Positions 1-9,830 of a stretch of 64,000 nt of DNA are shown here, in pieces. Every line of letters starts with the position of its first letter. The first letter of the stretch is position 1. Position numbers and translations under genes: made by a program. Below the pieces are notes generated by a model that worked only from the letters and a program-made list of their open reading frames with translations, ran no database searches and was not told the DNA's origin. The stretch is from positions 744,001-808,000 of the forward strand of contig NZ_FZOY01000002.1 in the NCBI RefSeq assembly GCF_900188335.1, given 5' to 3'. This DNA is from Tropicimonas sediminicola (lineage in GTDB: Bacteria > Pseudomonadota > Alphaproteobacteria > Rhodobacterales > Rhodobacteraceae).

Positions 1-489
1 CTCAAGCAGCCGGACCGGTTTCCGGTCCACGAAAGCAAGCGGGGTGGCCAGTACACCTACCACGGCCCCGGTCAGCGGGTGGTCTACGTGATGCTCGACC
101 TCAACCGGCGCGGGCGGGACGTGCGCGCCTTTGTCGAGCAGCTCGAGACCTGGGTCATCGACACCCTCGACACGTTCAACGTGAAGGGCGAGATCCGTCC
201 CGGCCGCGTCGGCGTCTGGGTGACGCGCCCCGAGAAGCCCCCCCTGCCCGACGGCTCGCCGCGGGAAGACAAGATCGCCGCGATCGGCATTAGGCTCCGG
301 AAATGGGTGAGCTTCCACGGCATCTCGATCAACGTGGAGCCGGACCTGAGCCATTTCGATGGAATCGTGCCCTGCGGCATCACCGGCCACGGGGTTACCA
401 GCCTTGTCGACCTCGGGCTCCCGGTGACGATGAACGACCTCGACGTCGCGCTCCGCAGCACCTTCGAGGACGCGCTGCCACTTCGCTGA
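1..489 (+). CDS. lipB: Octanoyltransferase LipB, 5'-truncated by the window edge
   Basis: Lipoyl(octanoyl) transferase, which moves octanoyl from acyl carrier protein to lipoyl domains of 2-oxoacid dehydrogenases and GcvH in the cytosol. The frame is open from base 1, so the true start lies outside the window. The visible part holds the family signature [12 protein letters not shown] (around bases 40-75), the Lys of the K-IAAIGI segment and the catalytic Cys in the PCGITGHG segment. The C-terminus is intact and stops at 487-489. It is followed by a 285-bp leader of the cytochrome oxidase gene on the same strand. Confidence 0.95.
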   Translation, partial: LKQPDRFPVHESKRGGQYTYHGPGQRVVYVMLDLNRRGRDVRAFVEQLETWVIDTLDTFNVKGEIRPGRVGVWVTRPEKPPLPDGSPREDKIAAIGIRLRKWVSFHGISINVEPDLSHFDGIVPCGITGHGVTSLVDLGLPVTMNDLDVALRSTFEDALPLR

Positions 490-615
490 GCGTTCCACAG
501 GCAGCCCTCGACACGCCCCCGCCCAGCCATAGCGCGATTCGTGGCCGAGGGGGCTCGCATGGGGCACTCCCCGCCGCCTCGTCCCGCTTCGGGACAGACT
601 GCCGCAGTATGGACC

Positions 616-630
616 CGGAATTGCATTCCG
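616..630. promoter_or_regulatory. Short inverted repeat upstream of ctaD
   Basis: CGGAAT (616-621) and ATTCCG (625-630) form a perfect 6-bp inverted repeat around a 3-bp spacer, about 40 bp upstream of the proposed ctaD -35. It could be an operator. A 6-bp repeat can arise by chance, so this is only a candidate. Confidence 0.22.
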
Positions 631-668
631 CAAACTGCATATAGCCCATGTTCTGAGCGCATTGCTGG

Positions 669-697
669 TTGCTGGCGCCCACCTAACACCCTAATGT
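669..697 (+). promoter_or_regulatory. Candidate sigma70-type promoter of ctaD
   Basis: TTGCTG (669-674) and TAATGT (692-697) are separated by exactly 17 bp. This predicts a transcript start near 704 and a leader of about 70 nt before the ctaD ATG at 775. No other good promoter pair was seen in the 490-774 gap. Confidence 0.5.
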
Positions 698-774
698 GAG
701 CGTCGGACGCGGGGGGCGCCGATCCAACGATGCTGCCCCCGGAAAACAGGACACACTTCATCCGGAGGGAATGC

Positions 775-2448
775 ATGGCCGATGCAGCCATTCACGGGCA
801 TGACCATGAGGACAATCGGGGTTTCTTCACCCGTTGGTTCATGTCCACCAACCACAAGGACATCGGGATTCTCTACCTGGTGACCGCGGCCGCCATGGGC
901 TTCATTGCGGTCTTCTTCACCGTTCTGATGCGCATCGAGCTGATGACGCCGGGCGTGCAGCACATGTGCATGGAGGGCTTCCGGCTCTTCGCCAGCTCGA
1001 CCGATGGCTGTACGCCGAACGGCCATATCTGGAACGTGCTGATCACCGCCCACGGCATCCTGATGATGTTCTTCGTGGTGATTCCGGCGCTCTTCGGGGG
1101 CTTCGGCAACTACTTCATGCCGCTGCAGATCGGCGCGCCGGACATGGCGTTCCCGCGGCTGAACAACCTCAGCTACTGGATGTATTTCGCCGGCTGCTGC
1201 CTTGCGGTGGCCTCGGTGTTCAGCCCGGGCGGCAACGGCCAGCTGGGTTCGGGCGTGGGTTGGGTGCTCTATCCGCCGCTGTCGACCAATGAAGGCGGCT
1301 ACTCGATGGACCTGGCGATCTTCGCCGTCCACGTCTCGGGCGCCTCGTCGATCCTCGGCGCGATCAACATGATCACCACCTTCCTGAACATGCGCGCCCC
1401 GGGCATGACCCTGCACAAGGTGCCGCTCTTCGCCTGGTCGATCTTCGTCACCGCCTGGCTGATCCTGCTCAGCCTGCCGGTTCTGGCCGGTGCGATCACC
1501 ATGCTGCTGACCGACCGCAACTTCGGGACGACGTTCTTTGACCCGGCCGGCGGCGGCGACCCGGTGCTCTATCAGCACATCCTGTGGTTCTTTGGCCACC
1601 CGGAAGTCTACATCGTGATCGTGCCGGGCTTCGGCATCATCAGCCAGGTGATCGCGACCTTCTCGCGCAAGCCGATCTTCGGCTACCTGCCGATGGTCTA
1701 TGCGATGGTCGCAATCGGCGCGCTCGGCTTCGTGGTCTGGGCCCACCACATGTACACCGTGGGCATGTCGCTCAGCCAGCAGAGCTACTTCATGCTGGCG
1801 ACGATGGTGATCGCGGTGCCGACAGGCATCAAGATCTTCAGCTGGATCGCCACGATGTGGGGCGGCTCGATCGAATTCAAGACACCGATGCTGTTCGCCG
1901 CCGGCTTTGTGGCGCTGTTCACTTTGGGCGGTGTCACCGGCATCGTGCTGAGCCAGGCCGGCGTCGACCGGGCCTATCACGACACCTACTACGTGGTGGC
2001 ACATTTCCACTATGTCATGAGCATCGGCGCGGCCTTCGCGATCTTTGCCGGGGTATACTTCTGGATCGGCAAGATGTCGGGCCGGCAATACCCGGAATTC
2101 CTCGGCAAGGTGCATTTCTGGCTGTTCTTCGTCGGCGTGAACGTGACGTTCTTCCCGCAGCACTTCCTTGGCCGCCAGGGCATGCCGCGCCGCTACATCG
2201 ACTATCCGGAGGCCTTCGCCACCTGGAACTACGTCTCGTCGCTCGGTGCGTTCCTGTCTTTCGCCTCGTTCGTGCTGTTCTTCTACATCGTCTGGGTCAC
2301 GCTCCGCCGGGGCGAGAAGATCGCAGAGGCGAACTACTGGAATGAATACGCGGACACGCTGGAGTGGACCCTGCCCTCGCCGCCGCCGGAGCATACCTTC
2401 GAGACGCTCCCCAAGCAGAGCGACTGGGACAAGGGCCACGCGCACTGA
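775..2448 (+). CDS. ctaD: aa3-type cytochrome c oxidase subunit I
   Basis: Catalytic subunit I of the terminal heme-copper oxidase in the inner membrane. It reduces O2 with electrons from cytochrome c and pumps protons. The 557-aa protein has about 12 membrane helices. The expected ligands are present: His of [10 protein letters not shown], the CuB His and cross-linked Tyr of the GHPEVY motif, the paired His of WAHHMYT, and the two His of AHFHYVMS. The ATG at 775 is chosen because a strong Shine-Dalgarno (CCGGAGGGA, 762-770) precedes it; an in-frame ATG at 730 lacks one. Subunits II and III and the assembly genes are not adjacent, and the gene has its own terminator, so it appears monocistronic. 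Confidence 0.97.
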   Translation: MADAAIHGHDHEDNRGFFTRWFMSTNHKDIGILYLVTAAAMGFIAVFFTVLMRIELMTPGVQHMCMEGFRLFASSTDGCTPNGHIWNVLITAHGILMMFFVVIPALFGGFGNYFMPLQIGAPDMAFPRLNNLSYWMYFAGCCLAVASVFSPGGNGQLGSGVGWVLYPPLSTNEGGYSMDLAIFAVHVSGASSILGAINMITTFLNMRAPGMTLHKVPLFAWSIFVTAWLILLSLPVLAGAITMLLTDRNFGTTFFDPAGGGDPVLYQHILWFFGHPEVYIVIVPGFGIISQVIATFSRKPIFGYLPMVYAMVAIGALGFVVWAHHMYTVGMSLSQQSYFMLATMVIAVPTGIKIFSWIATMWGGSIEFKTPMLFAAGFVALFTLGGVTGIVLSQAGVDRAYHDTYYVVAHFHYVMSIGAAFAIFAGVYFWIGKMSGRQYPEFLGKVHFWLFFVGVNVTFFPQHFLGRQGMPRRYIDYPEAFATWNYVSSLGAFLSFASFVLFFYIVWVTLRRGEKIAEANYWNEYADTLEWTLPSPPPEHTFETLPKQSDWDKGHAH

Positions 2449-2497
2449 TCCCGCTTCCGGCGCGGCGACGCCCGCATCGGAACACGGACGACATCGA

Positions 2498-2530
2498 CCT
2501 GCCGCGCACCGCGCGGCAGGTTTTTTCTTG
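2498..2530 (+). terminator. Intrinsic terminator of ctaD
   Basis: A perfect 10-bp stem (CCTGCCGCGC, 2498-2507; GCGCGGCAGG, 2511-2520) with a 3-nt loop is followed directly by TTTTTTCTTG. It lies 50 bp after the ctaD stop and is a classical Rho-independent terminator. Confidence 0.92.
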
Positions 2531-2630
2531 CCTGAAGGTTGGCTGGAGGCCCGAGCGATCGACGGTGGAAAAGAGCCCACCAGAGCCACGACCTGAAGCG
2601 CCCTTCGAGTCAGTGCATCGAGCAAAAAGA

Positions 2631-2663
2631 AAGACGGGCCGGCTGTGTCGGCCGGCCCGTCTT
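2631..2663 (-). terminator. Intrinsic terminator of the RND efflux operon
   Basis: A perfect 13-bp inverted repeat (2631-2643 with 2651-2663) has a 7-nt loop. On the minus strand the stem is followed by TTTCTTTTTGC (complement of the A-rich run at about 2620-2632). It sits about 30 bp beyond the stop of the permease gene. Confidence 0.85.
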
Positions 2664-2692
2664 CGGGGGATTGTGTCGTCAGTGGCAGGCCG

Positions 2693-5600
2693 CTAGGCGC
2701 CCTGCGCCGCCTGCCCCTTCTCCAGTTCCAGCCGCTGGGCCGCCGCACCCGGTTCGCCGCCGAGCGGCGCGAGCAGGCGATAGAAGACCGGCGTGAGGAA
2801 CAGGGTGAAGACGGTGGCAAATCCGAGCCCACCGACGATGACCCAGCCAACCGCCTCGCGCGCCTCAGCGCCCGCGCCGGAGGCCATCACCAGCGGCAGG
2901 CCACCGACCACGGTGGACACCGCCGTCATCATCACCGGCCGCACCCGCAGGCGCACCGCGTCGCGGATCGCCGTGTCGATGTCGAGCCCGCGCTCCCGGA
3001 GCTGGTTGGCGAACTCGACGATCAGGATGCCATTCTTGGCCATGATGCCGATCAGGATCACCAGGCCGATCTGGCTGTAGTAGTTGAGCGTGCCGCCCGT
3101 CAGCCAGATCGCCATCACAGCCGCGCCGAGCCCGAAGGGCACGGTCAGCATGATCACCACCGCCGAAGCGAAGCTCTCGAACTGCGCCGCCAGCACCAGC
3201 AGGACCACCAGCAGCGCCACGCCGAACACCAGCGCGGTGCCTGACTGGCTTTCCTCCAGCGTCGCCGCCTCGCCCATGAAGATCAGGCGTGCGTCGTCCG
3301 ACAGGATCTCCGCGGCCAGTTCCTCGGCCCGCGCGGCTGCCTCGCCGAGGCTCACGCCGTCGCCGAGGTTGGCCTCTCCCGGCACGGCGCGAGAGCGCTC
3401 CTCGCGGGACAGCCGGGAAGCTGTCGAGGAGGAGGACAGCGTCACCACCGAGGAGAGCGGCACGAAGACGCCGTCCCGGCTCAGCGACCATACGTTCTCG
3501 ATATCGGACGGGTCCTGGATCGGCTTGCCGCCGGGCACCATTCGCACATCCGTCTCCTCGCCATTGGCGAAGACTTCCGTCGCGACGACGCCCTGGGTCA
3601 GGGTGTTGATCGTGGTGGCGATGCTTTCCGGCGAAAGGCCAAGCTGGGTCGCCATTTCCCGGTCGATATCCACCGAAAGGAGCGGTGTGGTCGTGTCGTA
3701 GGACAGCCGCGGGTTGGCAAAGGTCGGGTCCTGCTCCATCGCCGCGATCAGCGCGTCGCCCTCAGCGGCCAGCGCGGTGTAGTCGTTGCCGAGAAGCGCG
3801 AACTGAAGCCCGCGCCCGGCGCCGCGGATCCCGAGACTGTTGGGCGAGACCGCAAAGACCGAGATGCCGGGAACGTTGCGCAGCAGACGATTCAGCTCGC
3901 CTAGCAGTTCCTGGGCCGTCCGATCGCGCTCTTCCCAATCCGACAGGCGCACGATCACCGCCGCCCCGGAGGAACCGCCCCGACCGATCAGCGACTGCAC
4001 GGCGGCGATCTCGCCACTCTCCACGTACGGCTCGATCAGTTCTTCGATCTTGCTGACCTGTGCATCGGTGAAGCTCAGGCTCGCCCCGGACGGCGCCGAG
4101 CCGACGATGAAGAACGCGCCCCTGTCCTCGGACGGTGTGAGGGCCGACGAGAGGTTGGTGAAGGTCCCGTAGCCGACGATCGCAAAGGCAATGGCGACCC
4201 CGATCGCGATGGCCGGCGCGGCCAGCGTGCCGTCCACGATCCGCAGGTAGAGCCCGGAGAGCCCGCGGCGGCTGCGCGCCTCTTCCTCGGCCTCCGTGAC
4301 GTGCTTGTCTCCGCCCGGATCCAGCTTCGAGGCCAGCATCGGGGCGAGCGTCAGCGCCACGACCGAGGACAGCATCACGCAGAAGGCCAGCACAAACCCG
4401 AACTCGGCAAAGATTCCACCCGCCTGCCCCGGCAAAAAGGAGATCGGCACGAAGACCGCGGCCAGCGTCGCCGTGGTGGAGACCACGGCAAAGAACACCT
4501 CGTTGGTGCCGGTCGCGGCGGAAACGCGCGCGCCCATGCCCTGGTGGCGGCGGCGCACGATGTTCTCGACCACGACGATGGCATCGTCGACCACCATGCC
4601 GGTGGCCAGCACCAGCGCCAGGAGCGTGATCGTGTTGATGGAGAAGCCCGCAAGCCAGATCGCCGCCACCGAGCCGAGCAGCGAGACCGGAATGGTCACC
4701 GCCGGGATCAGGACCGCCCGCCAGGACCGCAGGAAGGCAAAGATCACCGCAACGACGATCAGCACGGCCATGCCGATGGTCATCGACACTTCCTCGATAG
4801 ATTTCTCGATGAAGACGCCGTCGTCCGACACCACGATCAGCCGCACGTCGTCCGGCAAATCGGATTCGAGCTCCGCCACGGCGGCCCGGACGCCCTGCGA
4901 GATCGCAAGCGTGTTGCCAAGCGACTGGCGCACCACCGACATGCCGACCGAGCTCTGCCCGTCGACGCGGGAGAAGATCTCGCGTTCCTTGGCCGTGAGC
5001 TGAACCAGAGCGACATCGCCCACGCGGGTATGCGCATTGACCCGGAGATCGGCGATGGTCTCGGCGGTGATCTCGGGGTTCGCGCTGCGCAGGAGCACGG
5101 ACTGGCTGCCCGAATCGAGGTCCCCAAGGGCCGTGTCGATCCGGAGCGTGCTGAGCGCGTCGCCGATATCGTCGAGTTCGAGGCCGCGGCCCACCAGTGC
5201 CGTCAGGAAGACCTCCACGCGGAACTCGTTCTCCTGCCCGCCCATGACCTCGATCTCGGCAATGCCGTCGATCGAGGACAGCCGGTCGGTCACCAGCCCC
5301 TCGGCCAGTTCGGTCATCTCCGCCATCGGCGCTTCGCCGATCAGGGCGAGACGGATGATCGGGTCGGAATCCGAATCGTTCTTGGCGATGGTGGGATCGT
5401 CGATGCCGTCAGGGAGCTGGCGTTCGGTCTGGCTGATGATCTCACGCGCCTCGTTGGCGGCGGTATCGACATCGGTGCCGTCATTGAGCTCCAGCGTCAG
5501 CCGGCTGCTGCCGTAGCCGGAGTAGGAGGAGATCGATTTCAGCCCGTCGAGCTGCGCCAGCGCGTCCTCGACGACCGAGGTCACCTCGGCATCGACCGTC

Positions 5601-5791
5601 TCCGGCGCGGCGCCGTCCCAGTTGATGCGGACCGACACCACCGGCTGGTCTACATCGGGCATCTCGCGAATCTCGACGCTCGTCAGGGCGGCGAGACCGG
5701 CGATGGCGATCAGCAGGTTGAGCACGATGGCGAGGATGGGGCGCGACACGAAGAGATCGGCGAACCCGGAACGGATCAGACGGTGCGCCAT
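2693..5791 (-). CDS. RND-family efflux permease (AcrB/MexF-like)
   Basis: Inner-membrane proton-driven exporter of the hydrophobe/amphiphile efflux RND family, 1032 aa, which is the normal length. It shows the two-fold repeat of six helices plus a large periplasmic loop. The proton-relay acidic pair is present in GMVVDDAIVVVEN (Asp402, Asp403), and the partner Lys is in the later GIMAKNG segment. The start overlaps the stop of the adaptor gene by one base (TGATG), so the two are translationally coupled. No outer-membrane TolC-type gene is adjacent, so a channel from elsewhere must be used. The substrate cannot be inferred. Confidence 0.94.
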   Translation of the reverse strand: MAHRLIRSGFADLFVSRPILAIVLNLLIAIAGLAALTSVEIREMPDVDQPVVSVRINWDGAAPETVDAEVTSVVEDALAQLDGLKSISSYSGYGSSRLTLELNDGTDVDTAANEAREIISQTERQLPDGIDDPTIAKNDSDSDPIIRLALIGEAPMAEMTELAEGLVTDRLSSIDGIAEIEVMGGQENEFRVEVFLTALVGRGLELDDIGDALSTLRIDTALGDLDSGSQSVLLRSANPEITAETIADLRVNAHTRVGDVALVQLTAKEREIFSRVDGQSSVGMSVVRQSLGNTLAISQGVRAAVAELESDLPDDVRLIVVSDDGVFIEKSIEEVSMTIGMAVLIVVAVIFAFLRSWRAVLIPAVTIPVSLLGSVAAIWLAGFSINTITLLALVLATGMVVDDAIVVVENIVRRRHQGMGARVSAATGTNEVFFAVVSTTATLAAVFVPISFLPGQAGGIFAEFGFVLAFCVMLSSVVALTLAPMLASKLDPGGDKHVTEAEEEARSRRGLSGLYLRIVDGTLAAPAIAIGVAIAFAIVGYGTFTNLSSALTPSEDRGAFFIVGSAPSGASLSFTDAQVSKIEELIEPYVESGEIAAVQSLIGRGGSSGAAVIVRLSDWEERDRTAQELLGELNRLLRNVPGISVFAVSPNSLGIRGAGRGLQFALLGNDYTALAAEGDALIAAMEQDPTFANPRLSYDTTTPLLSVDIDREMATQLGLSPESIATTINTLTQGVVATEVFANGEETDVRMVPGGKPIQDPSDIENVWSLSRDGVFVPLSSVVTLSSSSTASRLSREERSRAVPGEANLGDGVSLGEAAARAEELAAEILSDDARLIFMGEAATLEESQSGTALVFGVALLVVLLVLAAQFESFASAVVIMLTVPFGLGAAVMAIWLTGGTLNYYSQIGLVILIGIMAKNGILIVEFANQLRERGLDIDTAIRDAVRLRVRPVMMTAVSTVVGGLPLVMASGAGAEAREAVGWVIVGGLGFATVFTLFLTPVFYRLLAPLGGEPGAAAQRLELEKGQAAQGA

Positions 5792-7044
5792 CAGTTGGCG
5801 CTCCCCTCGGCGGAGGCGCCCGGCGCGGCCTCGGCGGAGGCGACCCTGGCCGGTCGCGGGCTTTCAGCGGCGGACGCCGCCCCTGCCCCGGCCTCGCCCG
5901 CGCTGCCCGTCGGCGCCTCGCGGCGCGGGGCCGCCATGTCCGCGGCGGTGCCGACCTCGGCCCCTTCACGCATCTTCTGGACGCCCTCGACCACGATCTG
6001 CTGTCCGGCCACAAGCTCGGCGTCGAGCCAGACCCGGTCCTCGCTCCGGTGGCGAATGGCGACGCTCTGCGAACGCGCCACGCCGTTCTCGACCACCCAG
6101 ACGGAGGCCCCGTCCCGGCCCCAGGTGATGGCATTTGCCGACACGCTCGGCAGCGGTTCGTTCTGGGTGTCGAGGATCACGTTGAAGATCATCCCCGGCA
6201 GCATGTAGCCGTCCGGGTTCTCGACCCGCGCGCGCACCTTGATGGTGCGGGTGGTGCTGTCGATCTGCCGGTCGAAGCCCTCGATCACGCCCTGGAATAC
6301 CCGGCCGGGAAGCGATCCGGTGGTCAGGCGCACGGTCTGGCCGACCTCGACGATCCCCGCCGCACGGTCCGGCAGGCCGAACTCGATGGTCAGGACCGAC
6401 TGGTCGGTGATCGTCACGATGGACGTGCCGGCCCCGAGAAAGGCGCCGGGCTCGACATCGGTGAGGCCGAGCATGCCGGAGATCGGGGCCCGGATCGTCT
6501 TTTGCTCGAGATCGTATTCGGCGCGGGCGAGGTTGGCTTCCGCGATCTCCAGTTGCGTGCTGGCCTCGGTCTCCGCCACGGCCGAGACCACGCCGCTGTT
6601 GGCCTGCCGCAGGGTGGTGTAGCGCTCCAGCGTGGAGCGCGCCTCCGAGAGGCTCGCCATCGCCGAACGCAGGGCGATCTGCTCCACCCGGTCATCGAGC
6701 GAAATCAGGGGATCGCCGGCCGCAACCTCCTCGTTCGCCCCGAAATGGACCTGCCGCACCTGGCCGGAAACCTCGCTTTCGACCCGGACGTTCGCCTTGG
6801 CCTTCGCGGTGCCGACGGAGCGGAAGGTATCGACGAAGGGCGACACCTCCACATCCGCAAGGGTCACCACGGTCGGACCGCCACCGCCCCGCGGACCGCC
6901 ACCACCGGACCGCGCGCCCGCGGCCTGCTGGCTGCCCGCGCCCGCAACGCGCTCGGCGTCGGTCTCTACGGGCAGGCCAAAGGTGTAGATCCAGGCCGCA
7001 GCCACGATGGCCACCCCCAGCAAAAGGGAAAGAATCCGTTTCAC
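5791..7044 (-). CDS. RND efflux periplasmic adaptor (membrane fusion protein)
   Basis: Periplasmic adaptor that links the RND permease to an outer-membrane channel. The 417-aa protein has an N-terminal membrane anchor (residues about 3-20). A Gly/Arg-rich linker follows, then the split biotinyl-lipoyl-like domain (VRVESEVSGQVRQVHF, later TIRAPISGMLG), a coiled-coil hairpin between them, the beta-barrel and a membrane-proximal domain. The C-terminal 45 residues are Ala/Pro/Glu-rich and look disordered. It is the first gene of a two-gene operon with the permease. Confidence 0.93.
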   Translation of the reverse strand: MKRILSLLLGVAIVAAAWIYTFGLPVETDAERVAGAGSQQAAGARSGGGGPRGGGGPTVVTLADVEVSPFVDTFRSVGTAKAKANVRVESEVSGQVRQVHFGANEEVAAGDPLISLDDRVEQIALRSAMASLSEARSTLERYTTLRQANSGVVSAVAETEASTQLEIAEANLARAEYDLEQKTIRAPISGMLGLTDVEPGAFLGAGTSIVTITDQSVLTIEFGLPDRAAGIVEVGQTVRLTTGSLPGRVFQGVIEGFDRQIDSTTRTIKVRARVENPDGYMLPGMIFNVILDTQNEPLPSVSANAITWGRDGASVWVVENGVARSQSVAIRHRSEDRVWLDAELVAGQQIVVEGVQKMREGAEVGTAADMAAPRREAPTGSAGEAGAGAASAAESPRPARVASAEAAPGASAEGSAN

Positions 7045-7138
7045 GCGTCGTTCTCCGTGGATTGTCGCCGGCAGAGAATCCTGCCGTCCTGTCGCCTCGC
7101 TTCCAGGTTCAACGAAGCACTACCGCGTTTCCGTCGCG

Positions 7139-7154
7139 GGAAATCAGAATTTCC
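7139..7154. promoter_or_regulatory. Inverted repeat upstream of the RND operon
   Basis: GGAAAT (7139-7144) and ATTTCC (7149-7154) are perfect 6-bp arms around a 4-bp spacer, about 95 bp upstream of the adaptor start. This is a plausible operator for a regulator encoded elsewhere; no regulator gene is adjacent. Confidence 0.25.
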
Positions 7155-7260
7155 GCCGGTCTCGCGGATGCGTGATCCAACCCGCACTCAAGGCTGCGAA
7201 ATCAGCTGGTTCGGAAGGCAGCACGAGGGGCCGCCGCGCAGTCATTGTGCGCCTGTGAGC

Positions 7261-7707
7261 TCAGGTCTCCTGCGGGGGCGCTTCCGGGACCACGCCGCCG
7301 TCCGGACCGATGGTCCAGAACGGATTGTGCGCAACTTCCCACGCATGACCGTCGGGATCCCGGAAATAGCCGGAATAGCCGCCCCAGAACACCTCCTGGG
7401 GCTCCTTCAGGATGTCCGTTCCGGCCGCGCGCAGCTTTTCGAAGATCGCATCGACCTCGGCACGGCTGTTGGTGTTGTGCGCCAAGGTCACACCGCGGTA
7501 GGCGGGCAAGGCACCGTCGAATGGCAACGTGGCATCCTCGGCCAACGCCTCGAGACCGTAGAGCGAGAGCACGACCCCGCCGAGGTCGTAAAACACGATC
7601 TCGCCCTGATCGCTCATCGGCGTCCAGCCCAGCACGCCGTTATAGAATGCACGCGCGGCATCGAGGTCCCGCACGCCGAGGCCGACCATGGTCATATGCT
7701 GCTTCAT
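7261..7707 (-). CDS. VOC (glyoxalase/bleomycin-resistance fold) family protein
   Basis: Vicinal-oxygen-chelate fold protein of 148 aa. It opens with the typical MTMVGLGVRDLDAARAFYNGVLGW strand-helix (first half of the fold) and ends with YFRDPDGHAWEVA, where the Asp/Glu metal-ligand strand of the family lies. The ATG at 7707 is preferred over one at 7725 because GGGAG lies 7 bp upstream. VOC proteins include glyoxalases, dioxygenases and antibiotic-binding proteins, and the sequence does not say which this is. It is divergent from the DUF2244 gene. Confidence 0.85.
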   Translation of the reverse strand: MKQHMTMVGLGVRDLDAARAFYNGVLGWTPMSDQGEIVFYDLGGVVLSLYGLEALAEDATLPFDGALPAYRGVTLAHNTNSRAEVDAIFEKLRAAGTDILKEPQEVFWGGYSGYFRDPDGHAWEVAHNPFWTIGPDGGVVPEAPPQET

Positions 7708-7835
7708 CCCGCTCTCCCGAGGCATAGGTGCAGGGACACCATGGACCGGGGCGCGGGTGGCGTCACCGGGAAATCTGCCGCCCGAGGGTTCCGGCCGCTT
7801 TCGGCAGCCGATAAGATCGGCCGATCGGATCTTGG

Positions 7836-8345
7836 ATGCCTGACTTGCCTTACGAATGGATCACCCCGGACCTCGGCGACGCGACGTCTCCGCAGCACGA
7901 GCTTCACCTCTGGCCGCACCGCTCGCTGCCCAAACGCGGCTTTGCAGGCTTTATCGGCGGGACCTTCCTGCTGCTGCTCCTGCCGCTCTACCCGGCCATC
8001 GGCTCGCCGGTGCTCTGGGGGCTGTTGCCGTTCCTGATGGGCACGCTCTGGTTGCTCTACTGGGCGATCCAGCGCAGCTATCGCGACGGCGACGTGCTGG
8101 AGGAGCTGCGGATCTGGGAGGACCGGGTGCGGCTGGAACGGCATGCACGCCACCGGGCCACGCAGGACTGGGAGGCCAACCCGCACTGGATCGAGGTCGT
8201 ACTGCATGCGACGGACGGCCCGGTTCCGAACTACGTCACCCTGCGCGGCGCCGGGCGCGAGGTGGAGATCGGCGCCTTCCTCAGCGACGAAGAGCGCGTT
8301 GACCTCTACCACGATCTGTCGCGATATCTGCCCGCAAGGGGGTAG
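7836..8345 (+). CDS. DUF2244 family membrane protein
   Basis: A 169-aa protein with two close transmembrane helices (about residues 36-80) after a short N-terminal strand segment, then a soluble beta-rich C-terminal half. This is the layout of DUF2244, a proteobacterial family often found near respiratory oxidase genes. Here ctaD is 5.4 kb away with other genes between. Function is unknown. The stop is 4 bp before the start of the following glycosyltransferase, so the two are probably co-transcribed. Confidence 0.85.
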   Translation: MPDLPYEWITPDLGDATSPQHELHLWPHRSLPKRGFAGFIGGTFLLLLLPLYPAIGSPVLWGLLPFLMGTLWLLYWAIQRSYRDGDVLEELRIWEDRVRLERHARHRATQDWEANPHWIEVVLHATDGPVPNYVTLRGAGREVEIGAFLSDEERVDLYHDLSRYLPARG

Positions 8346-8349
8346 TCTC

Positions 8350-9267
8350 ATGGCCCAGGTACCGGCAACACCCAAAACGCGGCGGCTGCTGCGGCGGCTG
8401 GCAGCATCGACCCTCGGGGCCCGCTGGACCTTTGACCATTGTGTCCTCCAACCCTCCGAGCAGGAGGCACTGGAACGGCGCGTCAACGGCCGCCCCAGCC
8501 CGATCGAGCGTCCCACGGTCGTGTTCCTCCTTCCCCTCGTCGGGCGCCACCATGTCGGCAACTGGCACGAGGTGGAGGCCCGGCTCGCCGATACCGTGGC
8601 CAGCTTCCGTGGGCAGACATCGGATCGGTGGATGGCCGTGATCTGTGGGCAGGACCGTCCGGAGAGTATCGATTTCGACGGCCAGGTCCGCTTCCTGCCC
8701 TTCACCCGCGTGGTCGAGGGCAACGACAAGTGGTCCAAGCTCGACATGCTTTGCCGCCACCTGCCGGAGCTTGGGATCAGCACCGGCTATGCGATGAGCT
8801 TCGATGCCGACGACCTGCTGAACCGTCGCGCCGTGGCCGAGATGGTCTCGCGGCGGGAGCCCAACGGGTACCTCGTGACACGGGGGCTGGTCTTCGACGC
8901 CAAGAGCCGGGAGGTTGGTCTCTGCGCACCGCAGAGCCTGCTGCATCCCGGGCGCAAGCCATTCTGGAAGATGTGCGGCAGCTGTGCGGCCTTCCGTTTC
9001 GACCTGAGCGTGGAGGCGCATCGCGACGCGGAATTCCTCGCCGCCGCCACAGCGCACGAGCACCGCATGTTTCCCTATCTCGCTTCGCTGGCGGGCAGAC
9101 CGCTGGCTCCACTCCGGCAGGAGGCGGCGATGTATATCGTCAACCACGGCGAGAATTTCGGGGTCCGGCGTGGCCGCGTGGGCTTCAAGACCCGCTACGT
9201 CGCCCGCTTCAAGGTGACCGACGACGCCGCCCTGGCGCGAATCGAGGCCGATTTCCCCATGGCATGA
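8350..9267 (+). CDS. Putative GT-A type glycosyltransferase
   Basis: A 305-aa cytosolic protein. It looks like a GT-A fold transferase: a Rossmann-like start (PTVVFLLPLVGR) and a DxDD motif in MSFDADDLLNRR (Asp152, Asp154, Asp155) that would bind the metal and nucleotide sugar. A preceding NDKWSKLD segment resembles the substrate-binding part of related enzymes. The start at 8350 is preceded by AAGGGGGT at the very end of the DUF2244 gene. It has no signal peptide or membrane helices. Donor and acceptor are unknown. An alternative is a non-catalytic glycosyltransferase-like protein. Confidence 0.65.
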   Translation: MAQVPATPKTRRLLRRLAASTLGARWTFDHCVLQPSEQEALERRVNGRPSPIERPTVVFLLPLVGRHHVGNWHEVEARLADTVASFRGQTSDRWMAVICGQDRPESIDFDGQVRFLPFTRVVEGNDKWSKLDMLCRHLPELGISTGYAMSFDADDLLNRRAVAEMVSRREPNGYLVTRGLVFDAKSREVGLCAPQSLLHPGRKPFWKMCGSCAAFRFDLSVEAHRDAEFLAAATAHEHRMFPYLASLAGRPLAPLRQEAAMYIVNHGENFGVRRGRVGFKTRYVARFKVTDDAALARIEADFPMA

Positions 9268-9297
9268 GCGACCGGCCCCGGGATGCGAGACAGGCGC

Positions 9298-9759
9298 TCA
9301 GCCCAGGCGGTTCTTCACCGCCGGTCCGACGGCGCCGAAATCCATCTGGCCGGTGTAGCGGGACTTGAGCGCTCCCATCACCTTGCCCATGTCGCGGATC
9401 CCCTGCGCGCCGGTCTCGGAAATGGCCGCATCAATCGCCTTCTCGACCTCTTCGTCGCTCAGCTGCCGCGGCAGGAACTCCTCGAGGATCACGATTTCCG
9501 CGCGTTCCTTCTCGGCCAGTTCAAGCCGGCCGCCCTCTTCGTAGGCGCGGGCGCTTTCCTGGCGTTGCTTCACCATCTTTCCGAGGATCTGCAGCACGTC
9601 CGCATCGGTCGCGCCTTCGGTCGAACCCTCCCCCCGGGTCGCGATGTCCCGGTCCTTGATCGCGGCATTGATGAGCCGCAGGGTCGAAAGGCGGTCTGCC
9701 TGCTTGTTGCGCATGGCATCCTTAAGACCCGCGTTCACACGTTCTCTCAGCTGCGTCAT
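9298..9759 (-). CDS. GatB/YqeY domain-containing protein
   Basis: A 153-aa protein of the YqeY family, related to the tRNA-binding C-terminal domain of GatB. It shows the family segments LSTLRLINAAIK, ARAYEEGGRLELAEKE, ILEEFLPRQLS and GKVMGALK. The role is uncertain; a link to mischarged tRNA is suspected from the fold. The start at 9759 follows GAAGGAAAA on the minus strand; the reading frame stays open far upstream, but that part is antisense to carA. It is convergent with the glycosyltransferase and divergent from carA. Confidence 0.93.
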   Translation of the reverse strand: MTQLRERVNAGLKDAMRNKQADRLSTLRLINAAIKDRDIATRGEGSTEGATDADVLQILGKMVKQRQESARAYEEGGRLELAEKERAEIVILEEFLPRQLSDEEVEKAIDAAISETGAQGIRDMGKVMGALKSRYTGQMDFGAVGPAVKNRLG

Positions 9760-9830
9760 CGATTTTCCTTCGGGTTCCCCAAACTCGAACGCGCAACTTA
9801 GTGCGTGTGCCCGGGCCTGACAAGCTTGGC

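Noticed and set aside
691-2850. 719-codon minus-strand frame opposite ctaD
   Set aside because: ctaD on the plus strand has all oxidase ligands, a good ribosome site and a terminator. The opposite frame has low-complexity Arg/His-rich translation.
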